In this document: piece after piece, positions 1 to 5,581 of the stretch
How the letters are laid out: every line of letters starts with the position of its first letter
How positions within the stretch are numbered: position 1 is the first letter of the stretch
Assembly (NCBI GenBank): GCA_020720965.1
Contig: DYNS01000209.1
Location: 1-5,581, forward strand
Length of the DNA: 5,581 bases
Direction of reading: 5' to 3'
Source of the DNA: Anaerolinea sp.
GTDB taxonomy: Bacteria > Chloroflexota > Anaerolineae > Anaerolineales > Villigracilaceae
The notes under the pieces: generated by a model
Seen by the model: only the letters and a program-made list of their open reading frames with translations
What the model was told of the DNA's origin: nothing
Databases searched by the model: none
Made by a program: the position numbers and the translations under genes

Positions 1-849
1 ATACGGCAGGTAAAACAGGGCAAAATCCACATCCAGGGCTTTTTGCAGGTTCTCCAGCAAACTGGCAAGCAGGTTGGCAAGCCCGGCTTTGGGGCTTCCC
101 GCCGCTTGCAGGTACAACAAAGCAGAAATCTCCTGGTCTCGCGCACGCAGGTTTTGCAGGGCAAGCCCGGCAGCGCCGAAGGCTTCCTGCATAAAAGCGG
201 AATCTTCTGGGCTGAGGGAAATGGTTTTTTGGGCAAAATAGAAATTTGCCACCCCCATTTGTTTTTGCTCGCTCAGAAGCGAAAAACAACGCACACAGGT
301 TTTGCCGCCTTCACTGGGCGGGATGAGGACACAACCCTCGCCGCCGTGCATGGTCTGGCAGGTTTTGCAGCCCTGCCGGGTGGCAGGGGAGGTAAGCCGC
401 AGCGCCCAGGAATCGACGGCAGAGTTGGGGATTTTGCCATGAAACACTGCCGGGAGCGATTGTCCCCATTCGTCATACGGCACAAAAGAAGCGCCCTCCG
501 CCCGCAAAAAATGAGCGCCTGCTTCAAGCAGGGCTTCCAAAATTTCTTTTTCGGTGCGGGCTTGCAAAAATCTTCTTTGCAGGCGCATGGCAAGGTCGCG
601 GGCGGCTTGCAGGGCTTGTTTTTCTTGCAGGGCGTTTTGGCTCTGGGCGGCACGCCGCAGAGAAAGCCGCAGCCAAAACTCCAGCACCGCCGTCAGCAGG
701 GCGGAGGTAAGCAGCGCCACAGAGCCGGAAATCCACAAAGACCAGGGTGCCTGGGTAAACAGGTAAAAGCCAAAGACGAGCGCGAGAGCGGCAAAAGTCG
801 CCCATCGCGCCCGCATCAAGTCATTTTCTTCTGCCAGGGCAGGTTTCAT
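1..849 (-). CDS. Membrane-anchored GAF-domain sensor, probable sensor histidine kinase N-terminal part (3' end outside window)
   Basis: The minus-strand frame is open for 283 codons from ATG at 849 to the window edge without a stop, so the C-terminus is missing. Two hydrophobic helices lie at about residues 15-33 and 38-60, separated by only a few residues, so almost nothing is exposed outside the cell. A charged, Gln/Ala/Leu-rich coiled-coil signalling helix follows at about 62-105, then a GAF-like region at about 100-235, and the start of what may be a second GAF domain from about 240. The first GAF-like region holds five cysteines: C161, C164, C173, C185 and C188, as CxxC-x8-C-x11-CxxC. 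This suggests metal or Fe-S binding, as in NreB- and NarX-type sensors. The start overlaps the bcp stop as ATGA, so translation is probably coupled. The kinase domain is not visible, so a GAF-containing cyclase or phosphatase remains possible. The GAF architecture is fairly secure, the kinase call less so. Confidence 0.72.
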   Translation of the reverse strand, partial: MKPALAEENDLMRARWATFAALALVFGFYLFTQAPWSLWISGSVALLTSALLTAVLEFWLRLSLRRAAQSQNALQEKQALQAARDLAMRLQRRFLQARTEKEILEALLEAGAHFLRAEGASFVPYDEWGQSLPAVFHGKIPNSAVDSWALRLTSPATRQGCKTCQTMHGGEGCVLIPPSEGGKTCVRCFSLLSEQKQMGVANFYFAQKTISLSPEDSAFMQEAFGAAGLALQNLRARDQEISALLYLQAAGSPKAGLANLLASLLENLQKALDVDFALFYLPY

Positions 850-1313
850 GCTTCTTTCAGCGCCGCTAAAACTTCGGCGCTATGGTCGGCGGGTTTTACG
901 TTTTCAAACACTTTCCGAATCACCCCATTGGCATCGACCAGGAAAGTGGTTCGCAGAACGCCCATGTATTCGCGTCCCATAAATTTCTTTTGCCCCCACA
1001 CGCCATAGGCTTCGCAAACCTGGTGAGTCTGGTCGGAGAGAAGGTGAAAGGGCAGTTCAAATTTTTTCTTAAATTTGGCGTGCGAGGCGGGAGAATCCGG
1101 GCTGACTCCGAGGATGGTGACATCTGCGTCAATGTAGGCAGAGTAATCATCCCGAAAGTTGCAGGCTTCGGTGGTGCAGCCGGGGGTGTCGTCTTTTGGA
1201 TAAAAATATAAAATGACGGGCTTGCCGCGATATTCTTGTAAACTACGGAGCGTGCCAGCCTCGTCCGCGAGGGAAAAAGCAGGAGCCGGGGTTCCGGCGG
1301 TTGGGATTGTCAT
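846..1313 (-). CDS. bcp: Thioredoxin-dependent thiol peroxidase, Bcp/PrxQ-type peroxiredoxin
   Basis: A complete 155-aa cytoplasmic protein, the usual Bcp length. It reduces hydrogen peroxide and organic hydroperoxides using thioredoxin or a similar thiol donor. The thioredoxin-like fold core is visible: the strand VILYFYPK (33-40) leads into the active-site stretch DDTPGCTTEAC. C46 is the peroxidatic cysteine, and T43 and P44 complete the PxxxT/SxxC-type pocket. C51, five residues on, is the expected resolving cysteine as in E. coli Bcp (C45/C50). R121 in LRTTFLVD is the conserved active-site arginine. There is no signal peptide. The ATG at 1313 is preceded by a strong GGAGGT, which fixes the start. 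The gene opens a new transcription unit with its own -10 box, and its TGA overlaps the ATG of the downstream GAF sensor. Co-expression of a peroxidase with a cysteine-rich sensor is suggestive but unproven. Identity is secure. Confidence 0.96.
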   Translation of the reverse strand: MTIPTAGTPAPAFSLADEAGTLRSLQEYRGKPVILYFYPKDDTPGCTTEACNFRDDYSAYIDADVTILGVSPDSPASHAKFKKKFELPFHLLSDQTHQVCEAYGVWGQKKFMGREYMGVLRTTFLVDANGVIRKVFENVKPADHSAEVLAALKEA

Positions 1314-1320
1314 AATGTCT

Positions 1321-1326
1321 ACCTCC
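1321..1326 (-). promoter_or_regulatory. Strong Shine-Dalgarno site for bcp
   Basis: On the minus strand GGAGGT lies seven bases before the bcp ATG at 1313. It is the clearest ribosome-binding site in the window and decides the start. The two moeA-type genes have no comparable site. Confidence 0.85.
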
Positions 1327-1337
1327 AGGGTCTTATT

Positions 1338-1343
1338 ATTATA
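1338..1343 (-). promoter_or_regulatory. Candidate sigma-70 type -10 box for the bcp-sensor unit
   Basis: A perfect TATAAT on the minus strand within the 97-bp gap between the receiver gene and bcp. Transcription would begin near 1331, giving a leader of about 17 bases that still includes the GGAGGT site. No good TTGACA-like -35 box is present 16-18 bases upstream; the hexamer at a 17-base spacing reads AGAACT. The promoter may therefore need an activator or use a relaxed -35. Placement in the only sizeable gap supports the call. Confidence 0.6.
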
Positions 1344-1349
1344 CCCACC

Positions 1350-1360
1350 CTGCCTGGCAG
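1350..1360. promoter_or_regulatory. 11-bp palindrome in the bcp promoter spacer (possible operator)
   Basis: CTGCCAGGCAG is a perfect inverted repeat of 5-bp arms around one central base. It sits in the -35 side of the spacer upstream of the bcp TATAAT, where a bound regulator would affect polymerase directly. A further CTGCC half-site occurs just upstream on the minus strand, near 1371. Short arms in G+C-rich DNA can arise by chance, so operator function is only a possibility. Confidence 0.3.
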
Positions 1361-1410
1361 AGTTCTCCCCGGCAGCGTTTCGCTAACAAAAGTCCTATGT
1401 GAGCAGCGGG

Positions 1411-1776
1411 TTATAAAAGCCCGGCGGCTTTAAGGGCGCTTTCCAGCGCATCTACGGTGATGGGTTTGGTGAGGAAAGCCCTTGCACCTTCGCTCATTGC
1501 CTGGGCGCGGGTTTGGGGCTGGTCGTCTGAGGTGCAGACGAAGACCGGCACTTTTGCCAGGCGCGGCTCGCGGATGACATATTTAAGAATTTCAAAACCG
1601 TTTACGCCGGGCATGTTGATGTCGAGAAAAATCGAGTCGGGGGTTTCGGTTCGCAAAAGCGCCATTGCGGGGCTTGGTCCGTAGGCGGTGCGGGTTTGCA
1701 TCCCAAGCGCCTTCAGAACGCGAGCCAGCGAATCGGCGGTGGAGCGGTTATCGTCTATGACCAGGGCTGTTTTCAT
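1411..1776 (-). CDS. Stand-alone CheY-like response regulator receiver protein
   Basis: A complete 121-aa protein consisting of a single receiver (REC) domain and no output domain. The phosphorylation site residues are all in place: acidic pair D8/D9 in VIDDN, phospho-acceptor D52 in LDINMPG, switch Thr/Ser at T82/S83 after the fourth strand, and K104 in the LTKP motif. It should accept phosphate from a histidine kinase and act by protein-protein contact or as a phosphorelay intermediate. The start at 1776 overlaps the stop of the upstream MoeA fusion gene as ATGA, and GGAG lies five bases before the ATG inside that gene's last codons. Coupling to a cofactor gene is unusual. No cognate kinase is complete in the window. 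The GAF sensor beyond bcp is one candidate partner, though in a separate transcription unit. Domain identity is secure, target unknown. Confidence 0.93.
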   Translation of the reverse strand: MKTALVIDDNRSTADSLARVLKALGMQTRTAYGPSPAMALLRTETPDSIFLDINMPGVNGFEILKYVIREPRLAKVPVFVCTSDDQPQTRAQAMSEGARAFLTKPITVDALESALKAAGLL

Positions 1777-3746
1777 AAAATCTCCGCAATTACATTGCCC
1801 ATAACGGCAGTGTCGTAACCCGGCAGGCGTTTTACCGCTTCCCGGAAAGATAAGTCTTGCAGCAACGCCAGCAAAGGCGCAAGCAGGGGGCTTTCGGCGT
1901 GTTCGGCGGGCAAAACCAGGTCGTAACGCTCTTCAAAGAGGGGCAAAAAGTCTAACCCCAGGGCTTGTGCCGCCGCCGGAATGCCCAAGCCGCAGTCTGC
2001 TCTGCCGGAGGCAACCGCCGCCGCTACGCCCAGGTGAGTGTACTCTTCTTCAGCGTAGCCGGGCAAGGCTTCGGGGGCAATCCCCAATCGGTTCAGGTGA
2101 TAATCCAACAGTACCCGCGTGCCTGCCCCGCGTTGGCGGTTGATGAAGTTTACATCGCCGCGTGCCAGGTCTTTCAGGTCGGTAAGGGCTTTGGGGTTGC
2201 CCTTCTTCACCATCAGCCCCTGGGCGCGATGCACAAAGCCAATCAACCGCACCGGCACGCCGGGCAGGTACTGCCTCAGCGCCGCCAGGTTATATCCGCC
2301 GGTTTGCGGGTCCAGCAGGTGAGAGCCAGCCAGGTGCGCCTCGCGCCGCCGCAAGGCAATGAGCCCGGCTTGGGAACCCACGTTGGAAGAAACCAACCTG
2401 CGCCCACGCTCCGCGAGAAATTGCGCCATGACATCCAAAATCACATCGTGCGAGCCAATGCAGAAGATGGTCTGGTCAATTTCCTGCGCCGGACGTTTCA
2501 ATCGCACCGAAACCTGCTCGCCTGCCTCCACGCCCTGCACCCCGCTGGGGATGACCACCAGACCATCGGCGCGAACAAGCGAGGTGATAACCCCTGCCCC
2601 CCGCGCAATGGGCGCGGCGAGGGTTTTCTCGCCCACCTTTCCCACCACCACCCGCACAAAGTCGTCATCCCCGGCGGGGGAGGTGGTTTTGCGGGTGAAG
2701 GCGGCGGGTAAAAAGGCGGGCAGAGGCGGTTGGGTTCCCAACCAGCACGAGATAAGTTCCTGCACAAAAATATCCACCGTAAGGGCAGCAGAAACCGGGT
2801 AGCCCGGCACGCCCACAATGGGGATTTGCGAACCATCCGGGCGGCGCAGCAGACCCAAAATCACCGGGTGTCCGGGGCGGACGGCGATGCCATGTACCAG
2901 CAGAGTCCCCAACTTTTGCACGACCTGCGCCGAAAAATCTTCGCTCCCCGCCGAAGACCCGGCATTGAGCAAAACCAGGTCGTTTTCCTGGGCAGCCTGG
3001 CTAACCCGGTCGCAAATCGCTTCAAAGTTATCCGGGGTGATGGGGTAGCGAGTGGGCAGAGCGCCCATCTCCTGCACTTGCGCCGCCATCACCAGCGAGT
3101 TGTATTCCAAAATGTCGCCGGGGCGCAGTTCCTGTCCCATCGGAACCAGTTCGGTGCCGGTGGGCAAAATGGCTACGCGGGGTTTGGCGGCGACAAGGAT
3201 AGAGACATGCCCGGCAGCGGCGACCGCGCCCAGGTCGTAGGGGCGCAGGGTATGCCCGGCGGGAAGTACCAGTTGAGTCGCAACAATGTCTTCCCCCAGC
3301 GGGCGGACGTTGCTCCAGGGCGTTACGGCGGCGCGGATGCGAATTTGGGCGGGCTGGCGCGGGTTTTGCGCCAATGCGCCCGACTCGCTCAGGGCTTCCA
3401 CCTGTTCGATGGGGATGACGGCGTTTGCCCAGGCGGGCAGGGGGTCGCCGGTATCCACGTAGGCGGCTTGGGGGTCTTCCACACTGGCGCGGAGAGAGAG
3501 GGGGGCGGAGGGCATGGCACCGTTGGTTTGGGCGGCGCGGATGGCGAAGCCGTCCATGGCGCTGGCATGGTAATGCGGCGAGGATTGCAGCGCCCAAATG
3601 GGGGCGGCAAGCGCCCTCCCCAGGGCGTTTTCGTCCAGCGGAATGGTTTCGGTGCGGAGCAAATGCCACAGCCCGGCTTCTTGCAGGGCGGAGCGCAGGC
3701 GTTCTTTGGCTTGGGAGAGGGGAATATCGTGAAGGTAAACGGACAT
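1773..3746 (-). CDS. MoeA-type molybdopterin biosynthesis protein fused to a C-terminal periplasmic-binding-protein-like (LysR substrate-binding/COG1910) domain
   Basis: A complete 657-aa protein, about 250 residues longer than ordinary MoeA. MoeA inserts molybdate (or tungstate) into adenylylated molybdopterin in the cytoplasm. MoeA N-terminal domains span about 10-180 with SAMDGFA (D65) and DTG (T99). The MoCF/MPT-binding domain spans about 188-330 with TGTE (E199), D239, AGSSAGSED (D270), RPGHP and GVPGYPVSA. The C-terminal MoeA domain covers about 345-417. A short linker leads to a PBP-like domain at about 428-645 with GSHD (431-434), VGSQAG, HLAGSHLLDP, TGGYN, INRQRGAGTR and GRADCGLGIP, the signature set of the COG1910 molybdate-binding-like family. 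No signal peptide is seen, so the PBP domain is cytoplasmic and may sense or deliver oxyanion. H293 and Y316 replace Lys and Asn of the neighbouring MoeA. The start at 3746 is preferred: it begins at the usual MoeA distance from the first motif. ATG at 3776 would add ten residues overlapping moeA. It lies seven bases after moeA. Confidence 0.92.
   Translation of the reverse strand: MSVYLHDIPLSQAKERLRSALQEAGLWHLLRTETIPLDENALGRALAAPIWALQSSPHYHASAMDGFAIRAAQTNGAMPSAPLSLRASVEDPQAAYVDTGDPLPAWANAVIPIEQVEALSESGALAQNPRQPAQIRIRAAVTPWSNVRPLGEDIVATQLVLPAGHTLRPYDLGAVAAAGHVSILVAAKPRVAILPTGTELVPMGQELRPGDILEYNSLVMAAQVQEMGALPTRYPITPDNFEAICDRVSQAAQENDLVLLNAGSSAGSEDFSAQVVQKLGTLLVHGIAVRPGHPVILGLLRRPDGSQIPIVGVPGYPVSAALTVDIFVQELISCWLGTQPPLPAFLPAAFTRKTTSPAGDDDFVRVVVGKVGEKTLAAPIARGAGVITSLVRADGLVVIPSGVQGVEAGEQVSVRLKRPAQEIDQTIFCIGSHDVILDVMAQFLAERGRRLVSSNVGSQAGLIALRRREAHLAGSHLLDPQTGGYNLAALRQYLPGVPVRLIGFVHRAQGLMVKKGNPKALTDLKDLARGDVNFINRQRGAGTRVLLDYHLNRLGIAPEALPGYAEEEYTHLGVAAAVASGRADCGLGIPAAAQALGLDFLPLFEERYDLVLPAEHAESPLLAPLLALLQDLSFREAVKRLPGYDTAVMGNVIAEIL
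1782..1785 (-). promoter_or_regulatory. Ribosome-binding site of the receiver gene inside the MoeA-fusion 3' end
   Basis: GGAG on the minus strand, within GCGGAGA, lies five bases before the ATG at 1776. It is embedded in the final coding codons of the upstream gene. With the ATGA overlap this fits re-initiation or coupled translation. Confidence 0.6.
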
Positions 3747-3752
3747 GGGTAA

Positions 3753-3758
3753 ATTATA
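3753..3758 (-). promoter_or_regulatory. Possible internal -10 box for a leaderless MoeA-fusion transcript
   Basis: A perfect TATAAT on the minus strand overlaps the moeA stop codon and is followed by only six bases, TTACCC, before the ATG at 3746. Initiation at the usual distance from a -10 box would fall on or beside that ATG, giving a leaderless mRNA. No -35 box is convincing and no Shine-Dalgarno site precedes this gene, which fits leaderless use. Chance occurrence cannot be excluded. Confidence 0.35.
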
Positions 3759-4983
3759 GCGGATAAACATCCACAACCTGCCCGGCGTTTAAACCGGTGG
3801 CATCTGGCGCAATGGCAAGCAAGCCATCTGCCGCAACAAGATTGAAGATGAGGTTGGATTTGCCGAAGATGGGTTCTGCCAGCCAGCCCTGGGCGGAAGG
3901 GAGCAGGCGGACGGGCTGCGAGTCTTCTCTGCCTGCCTGGGAGGGCAGGTTGAGGGTGAGGGTGGCTTGGACCGAGGCGCGCGGCGCGCCGCCGGGAATG
4001 CCCTGGAGATGTTCCAGCACGGGCAGGACGAAGAGGTAGCCGTTTACCAGGGCGCTGACGGGGTTTCCGGGCAAACCGATAACGGCTTTGCCCTCGCACA
4101 CGCCCAGAATGGTGGGTTTGCCGGGGCGGGTGTTGATGCCGTGCGTGAGTACGCCAGGCTTGCCAAGCGAATCGATGACCTGGGCAGTCATGTCTCTGGT
4201 GGAAGCGGAAGACCCGGCAGTGATAAGAACAACATCGCAGGCTTGCAGGGCGGTTTGGGCGGCGGCTTGCAAGGCGGAGAAATCATCTGGCAGAATGCCA
4301 TACTGAATCACCTGCCCGCCTGCGCGGGTCACGAGAGCGCCGAGGCTGTGGGCGTTGATGTCGCGCACCTGACCCGGGGCAGGCTGCTGTTCAGCGGGGA
4401 TAACTTCGTCCCCACTGGAGAGGATACCGACCCGAACCACATCGGCGACGAGAAGGCGGGTGATTCCGAGCGCCATCAGCCCGCCGATTTCGGCGGGGCG
4501 CAGAAGCCTGCCGCGTGGGATGACAACCTGCCCCTGGGCGACATCTTCGCCTACGCGCAAGATATTCTCACCGTTGGCAACCGCCCGCAGAACTTCCACT
4601 TCTGCCCCGGCGGGTTGGGTGTATTCCAGCATCACAACCGCATCCGCGCCGGGGGGCAGCATTCCGCCGGTGTGGATGAGGGCGCACTGACCGGGGAGGA
4701 TTTCCATCGCCGGGGCGGCGCCCATCGGCACCTCCCCAATGAGGGTAAGGTAGCCGGGCAGGGTATCGGAGGCGCCAAAGGTATCCTGCGCTCGGACGGC
4801 GTAGCCATCTACGGTGGTGCGGGGGAAGGCTGGCAGAGGGTGGGGCGCGAGAACGTCCTCAGCAGTGACTCGACCCAGAGCGGAAGCGGTTGGGATAACA
4901 GAGGCACGGCTAAGGGAAGGGAGATGAGAAAACAAAAGGGCACGGGCTTCGTGCGGGGGGAGGAGGGTTAAAAATTCGGGCAT
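3754..4983 (-). CDS. moeA: Molybdopterin molybdenumtransferase MoeA
   Basis: A complete 409-aa cytoplasmic protein of ordinary MoeA length. It uses MPT-AMP and molybdate to form active molybdenum cofactor. MoeA N-terminal domains lie at about 10-178 with TTVDGYAV (D59, matching the E. coli catalytic region) and HTGGMLPPGADAVV (T105). The MoCF/MPT-binding domain lies at about 184-325 with SSGDE (E193), LPDD (D233/D234), AGSSASTRD (D264), RPGKP (R286, K289) and GLPGNPVSA (303-311). The MoeA C-terminal domain is at about 337-408 with GKSNLI and ADGL. The ATG at 4983 is chosen because it gives the family length and starts 8 bp after the upstream stop. In-frame ATG/alternative starts up to 5154 would run deep into the membrane-protein gene with low-complexity Pro/Arg-rich residues typical of a wrong frame. 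No clear ribosome-binding site is seen, so coupling to upstream translation is likely. It lies directly before a second MoeA paralogue, which may reflect Mo/W specialisation. Confidence 0.95.
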   Translation of the reverse strand: MPEFLTLLPPHEARALLFSHLPSLSRASVIPTASALGRVTAEDVLAPHPLPAFPRTTVDGYAVRAQDTFGASDTLPGYLTLIGEVPMGAAPAMEILPGQCALIHTGGMLPPGADAVVMLEYTQPAGAEVEVLRAVANGENILRVGEDVAQGQVVIPRGRLLRPAEIGGLMALGITRLLVADVVRVGILSSGDEVIPAEQQPAPGQVRDINAHSLGALVTRAGGQVIQYGILPDDFSALQAAAQTALQACDVVLITAGSSASTRDMTAQVIDSLGKPGVLTHGINTRPGKPTILGVCEGKAVIGLPGNPVSALVNGYLFVLPVLEHLQGIPGGAPRASVQATLTLNLPSQAGREDSQPVRLLPSAQGWLAEPIFGKSNLIFNLVAADGLLAIAPDATGLNAGQVVDVYPL

Positions 4984-4991
4984 GAGTTTGT

Positions 4992-5581
4992 TCAGTGAAT
5001 CCAGAGGGTGTAGGTGAGCAGGTACACGGTGAGGGCAAGGTTGGCAAGGATGGTGGTTTGCAAAAGGAGCCATTGCGGTTTTTGCCCGGCGGCGAGGTTG
5101 TTCAGCTGAAAGACCTGGTAGGCGGCAAGCGGCAGGGGCAGCAGCCCCGTCCAAACTAGGCTGACGGGTAAACCAAACAGGGGGGTGAGGGCAAGGAGCA
5201 AGTAGCCGAGGGATAGTAGGCTGTGATGCAGGGTAATGCCCCGCGCCCAGCCGAGTTGTTGCAAGGCGGTGCGGCGGCTGTTGCGCTGGTCTTCTGCAAA
5301 GGTAAGGACATTGAGGGCGAGGAGGCTGGCGTTGGCAAGCAGGTAGAGCGGGAAGGTATATAGCAGTAAAAAGCGGTGCAGGCTGGCGCTTTGGAGCAAA
5401 AAAGCGAGCATGGGAGGAAAAACAATGAGGAGCAATGCCTGGGCGGGTTCTCCCAAGCCGCGTGCGGCGAGGCGCAGGGGGGGAATGGCGTAAGCGGCGG
5501 AGAGGAAAACGAAGGCGGCTTGCAGGCTGAGGGCAAGGGGTTGAATGACTTTTTGGCTGTAAAGGAAGAGGCTGAGAGTAG
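4992..5581 (-). CDS. UbiA-superfamily prenyltransferase-like integral membrane protein (5' end outside window)
   Basis: The frame is open from the window edge (first full codon at 5579) to TGA at 4992, giving the last 195 residues. The N-terminus, including the first Asp-rich motif expected in UbiA proteins, is missing. The fragment is very hydrophobic, with about six membrane segments at fragment residues 18-31, 44-62, 66-90, 113-132, 136-157 and 169-192. Family landmarks are IPPLRLAARGLGE (32-44), matching the PPxRLxxRGLGE loop of MenA/UbiA enzymes, and the cytoplasmic loop NVLTFAEDQRNSRRT (90-104), which lies where NxxRDxxxDRxxGKRT is usual. UbiA enzymes transfer prenyl chains to aromatic acceptors for quinone, haem or lipid synthesis. 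Here only one of the two acidic positions of the second motif keeps Asp (D97), with Thr at the other, so substrate and even activity are uncertain. A TTG inside the frame at 5456 is not a credible start, because it lies within the conserved loop. It is probably the upstream gene of the moeA operon. Confidence 0.8.
   Translation of the reverse strand, partial: TLSLFLYSQKVIQPLALSLQAAFVFLSAAYAIPPLRLAARGLGEPAQALLLIVFPPMLAFLLQSASLHRFLLLYTFPLYLLANASLLALNVLTFAEDQRNSRRTALQQLGWARGITLHHSLLSLGYLLLALTPLFGLPVSLVWTGLLPLPLAAYQVFQLNNLAAGQKPQWLLLQTTILANLALTVYLLTYTLWIH

Noticed and set aside
150..660. Recurring TTGCAGGGC-like words on the plus strand
   Set aside because: They are the reverse complement of frequent Ala-Leu-Gln codons (GCC CTG CAA) in minus-strand coding sequence, irregularly spaced, and not a repeat array or uptake signal that can be supported here.
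43..1008. Long plus-strand open frame of 321 codons at the left end
   Set aside because: It lies opposite the GAF sensor and bcp, shows no domain motif and is rich in Gln/Arg/Gly as expected for an antisense frame in G+C-rich coding DNA. The minus-strand frame carries clear membrane helices, coiled coil, GAF region and Bcp active site.
1371..1390. Hairpin AGCG-AAA-CGCT after the receiver gene as a terminator
   Set aside because: The stem is only four base pairs and no T-run follows on the minus strand, so it does not qualify as an intrinsic terminator. Where the upper operon ends is unresolved.
2730..3752. Plus-strand open frames opposite the two moeA genes (2730-3752 and 3967-4971)
   Set aside because: They are low-complexity Gly/Arg/Gln-rich shadows of convincing minus-strand MoeA coding regions, with no recognisable motifs.
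4984..5154. N-terminal extension of moeA up to 5154
   Set aside because: The added 57 residues are Pro/Arg/Ala-rich, overlap most of the C-terminal helices of the UbiA-like gene in another frame, and exceed the family length.
5448..5459. TTG at 5456 as the start of a short 154-aa membrane protein
   Set aside because: The frame is open upstream to the window edge and the upstream residues include another membrane segment and the PPLRL part of the conserved UbiA loop, so the TTG is an internal Leu codon.

Overview
The window is a compact bacterial gene block with every supported gene on the minus strand, so transcription runs from high to low coordinates. G+C content is high, gaps are a few bases or stop/start overlaps, and no mobile element, tRNA, rRNA or CRISPR array is visible. 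The gene set is a tandem pair of MoeA-type molybdenum-cofactor genes, one fused to a substrate-binding-protein-like domain, together with a UbiA-family membrane protein, a lone receiver protein, a Bcp peroxiredoxin and a GAF sensor. This, with the protein style, suggests an Anaerolineae-like member of Chloroflexota. That assignment is an inference from recall of the families, not a search result.

Upper block (5581 down to 1411): the C-terminal part of a UbiA-superfamily prenyltransferase-like integral membrane protein (cut by the window edge) is followed after 8 bp by moeA (409 aa). After 7 bp comes a 657-aa MoeA paralogue carrying a C-terminal periplasmic-binding-protein-like domain (COG1910 / 'LysR substrate-binding' type). 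A 121-aa stand-alone CheY-like receiver follows, its start overlapping the previous stop in an ATGA. The four genes look like one operon. The two MoeA proteins should act at the last step of molybdenum (or tungsten) cofactor synthesis, inserting the metal into adenylylated molybdopterin. The fused domain is a candidate oxyanion-binding or sensing module. A perfect TATAAT sits six bases ahead of the fusion gene's preferred ATG, so a secondary leaderless transcript is possible.

Lower block (1410 down to 1): a 97-bp intergenic gap, the only one of note, carries a TATAAT -10 box, a GGAGGT ribosome-binding site and an 11-bp palindrome in the promoter spacer. It leads into bcp (thiol peroxidase). 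The bcp stop overlaps by ATGA the start of a long membrane-anchored GAF-domain protein that runs off the window at position 1. That protein has two N-terminal membrane helices, a coiled coil and a GAF-like region with a five-cysteine cluster, and resembles the sensory half of a NarX/NreB-type histidine kinase. The kinase domain, if present, lies outside the window.

Taken together, the window puts cofactor assembly for Mo/W redox enzymes beside signalling and redox-defence genes. Any functional link between the two blocks is inference.
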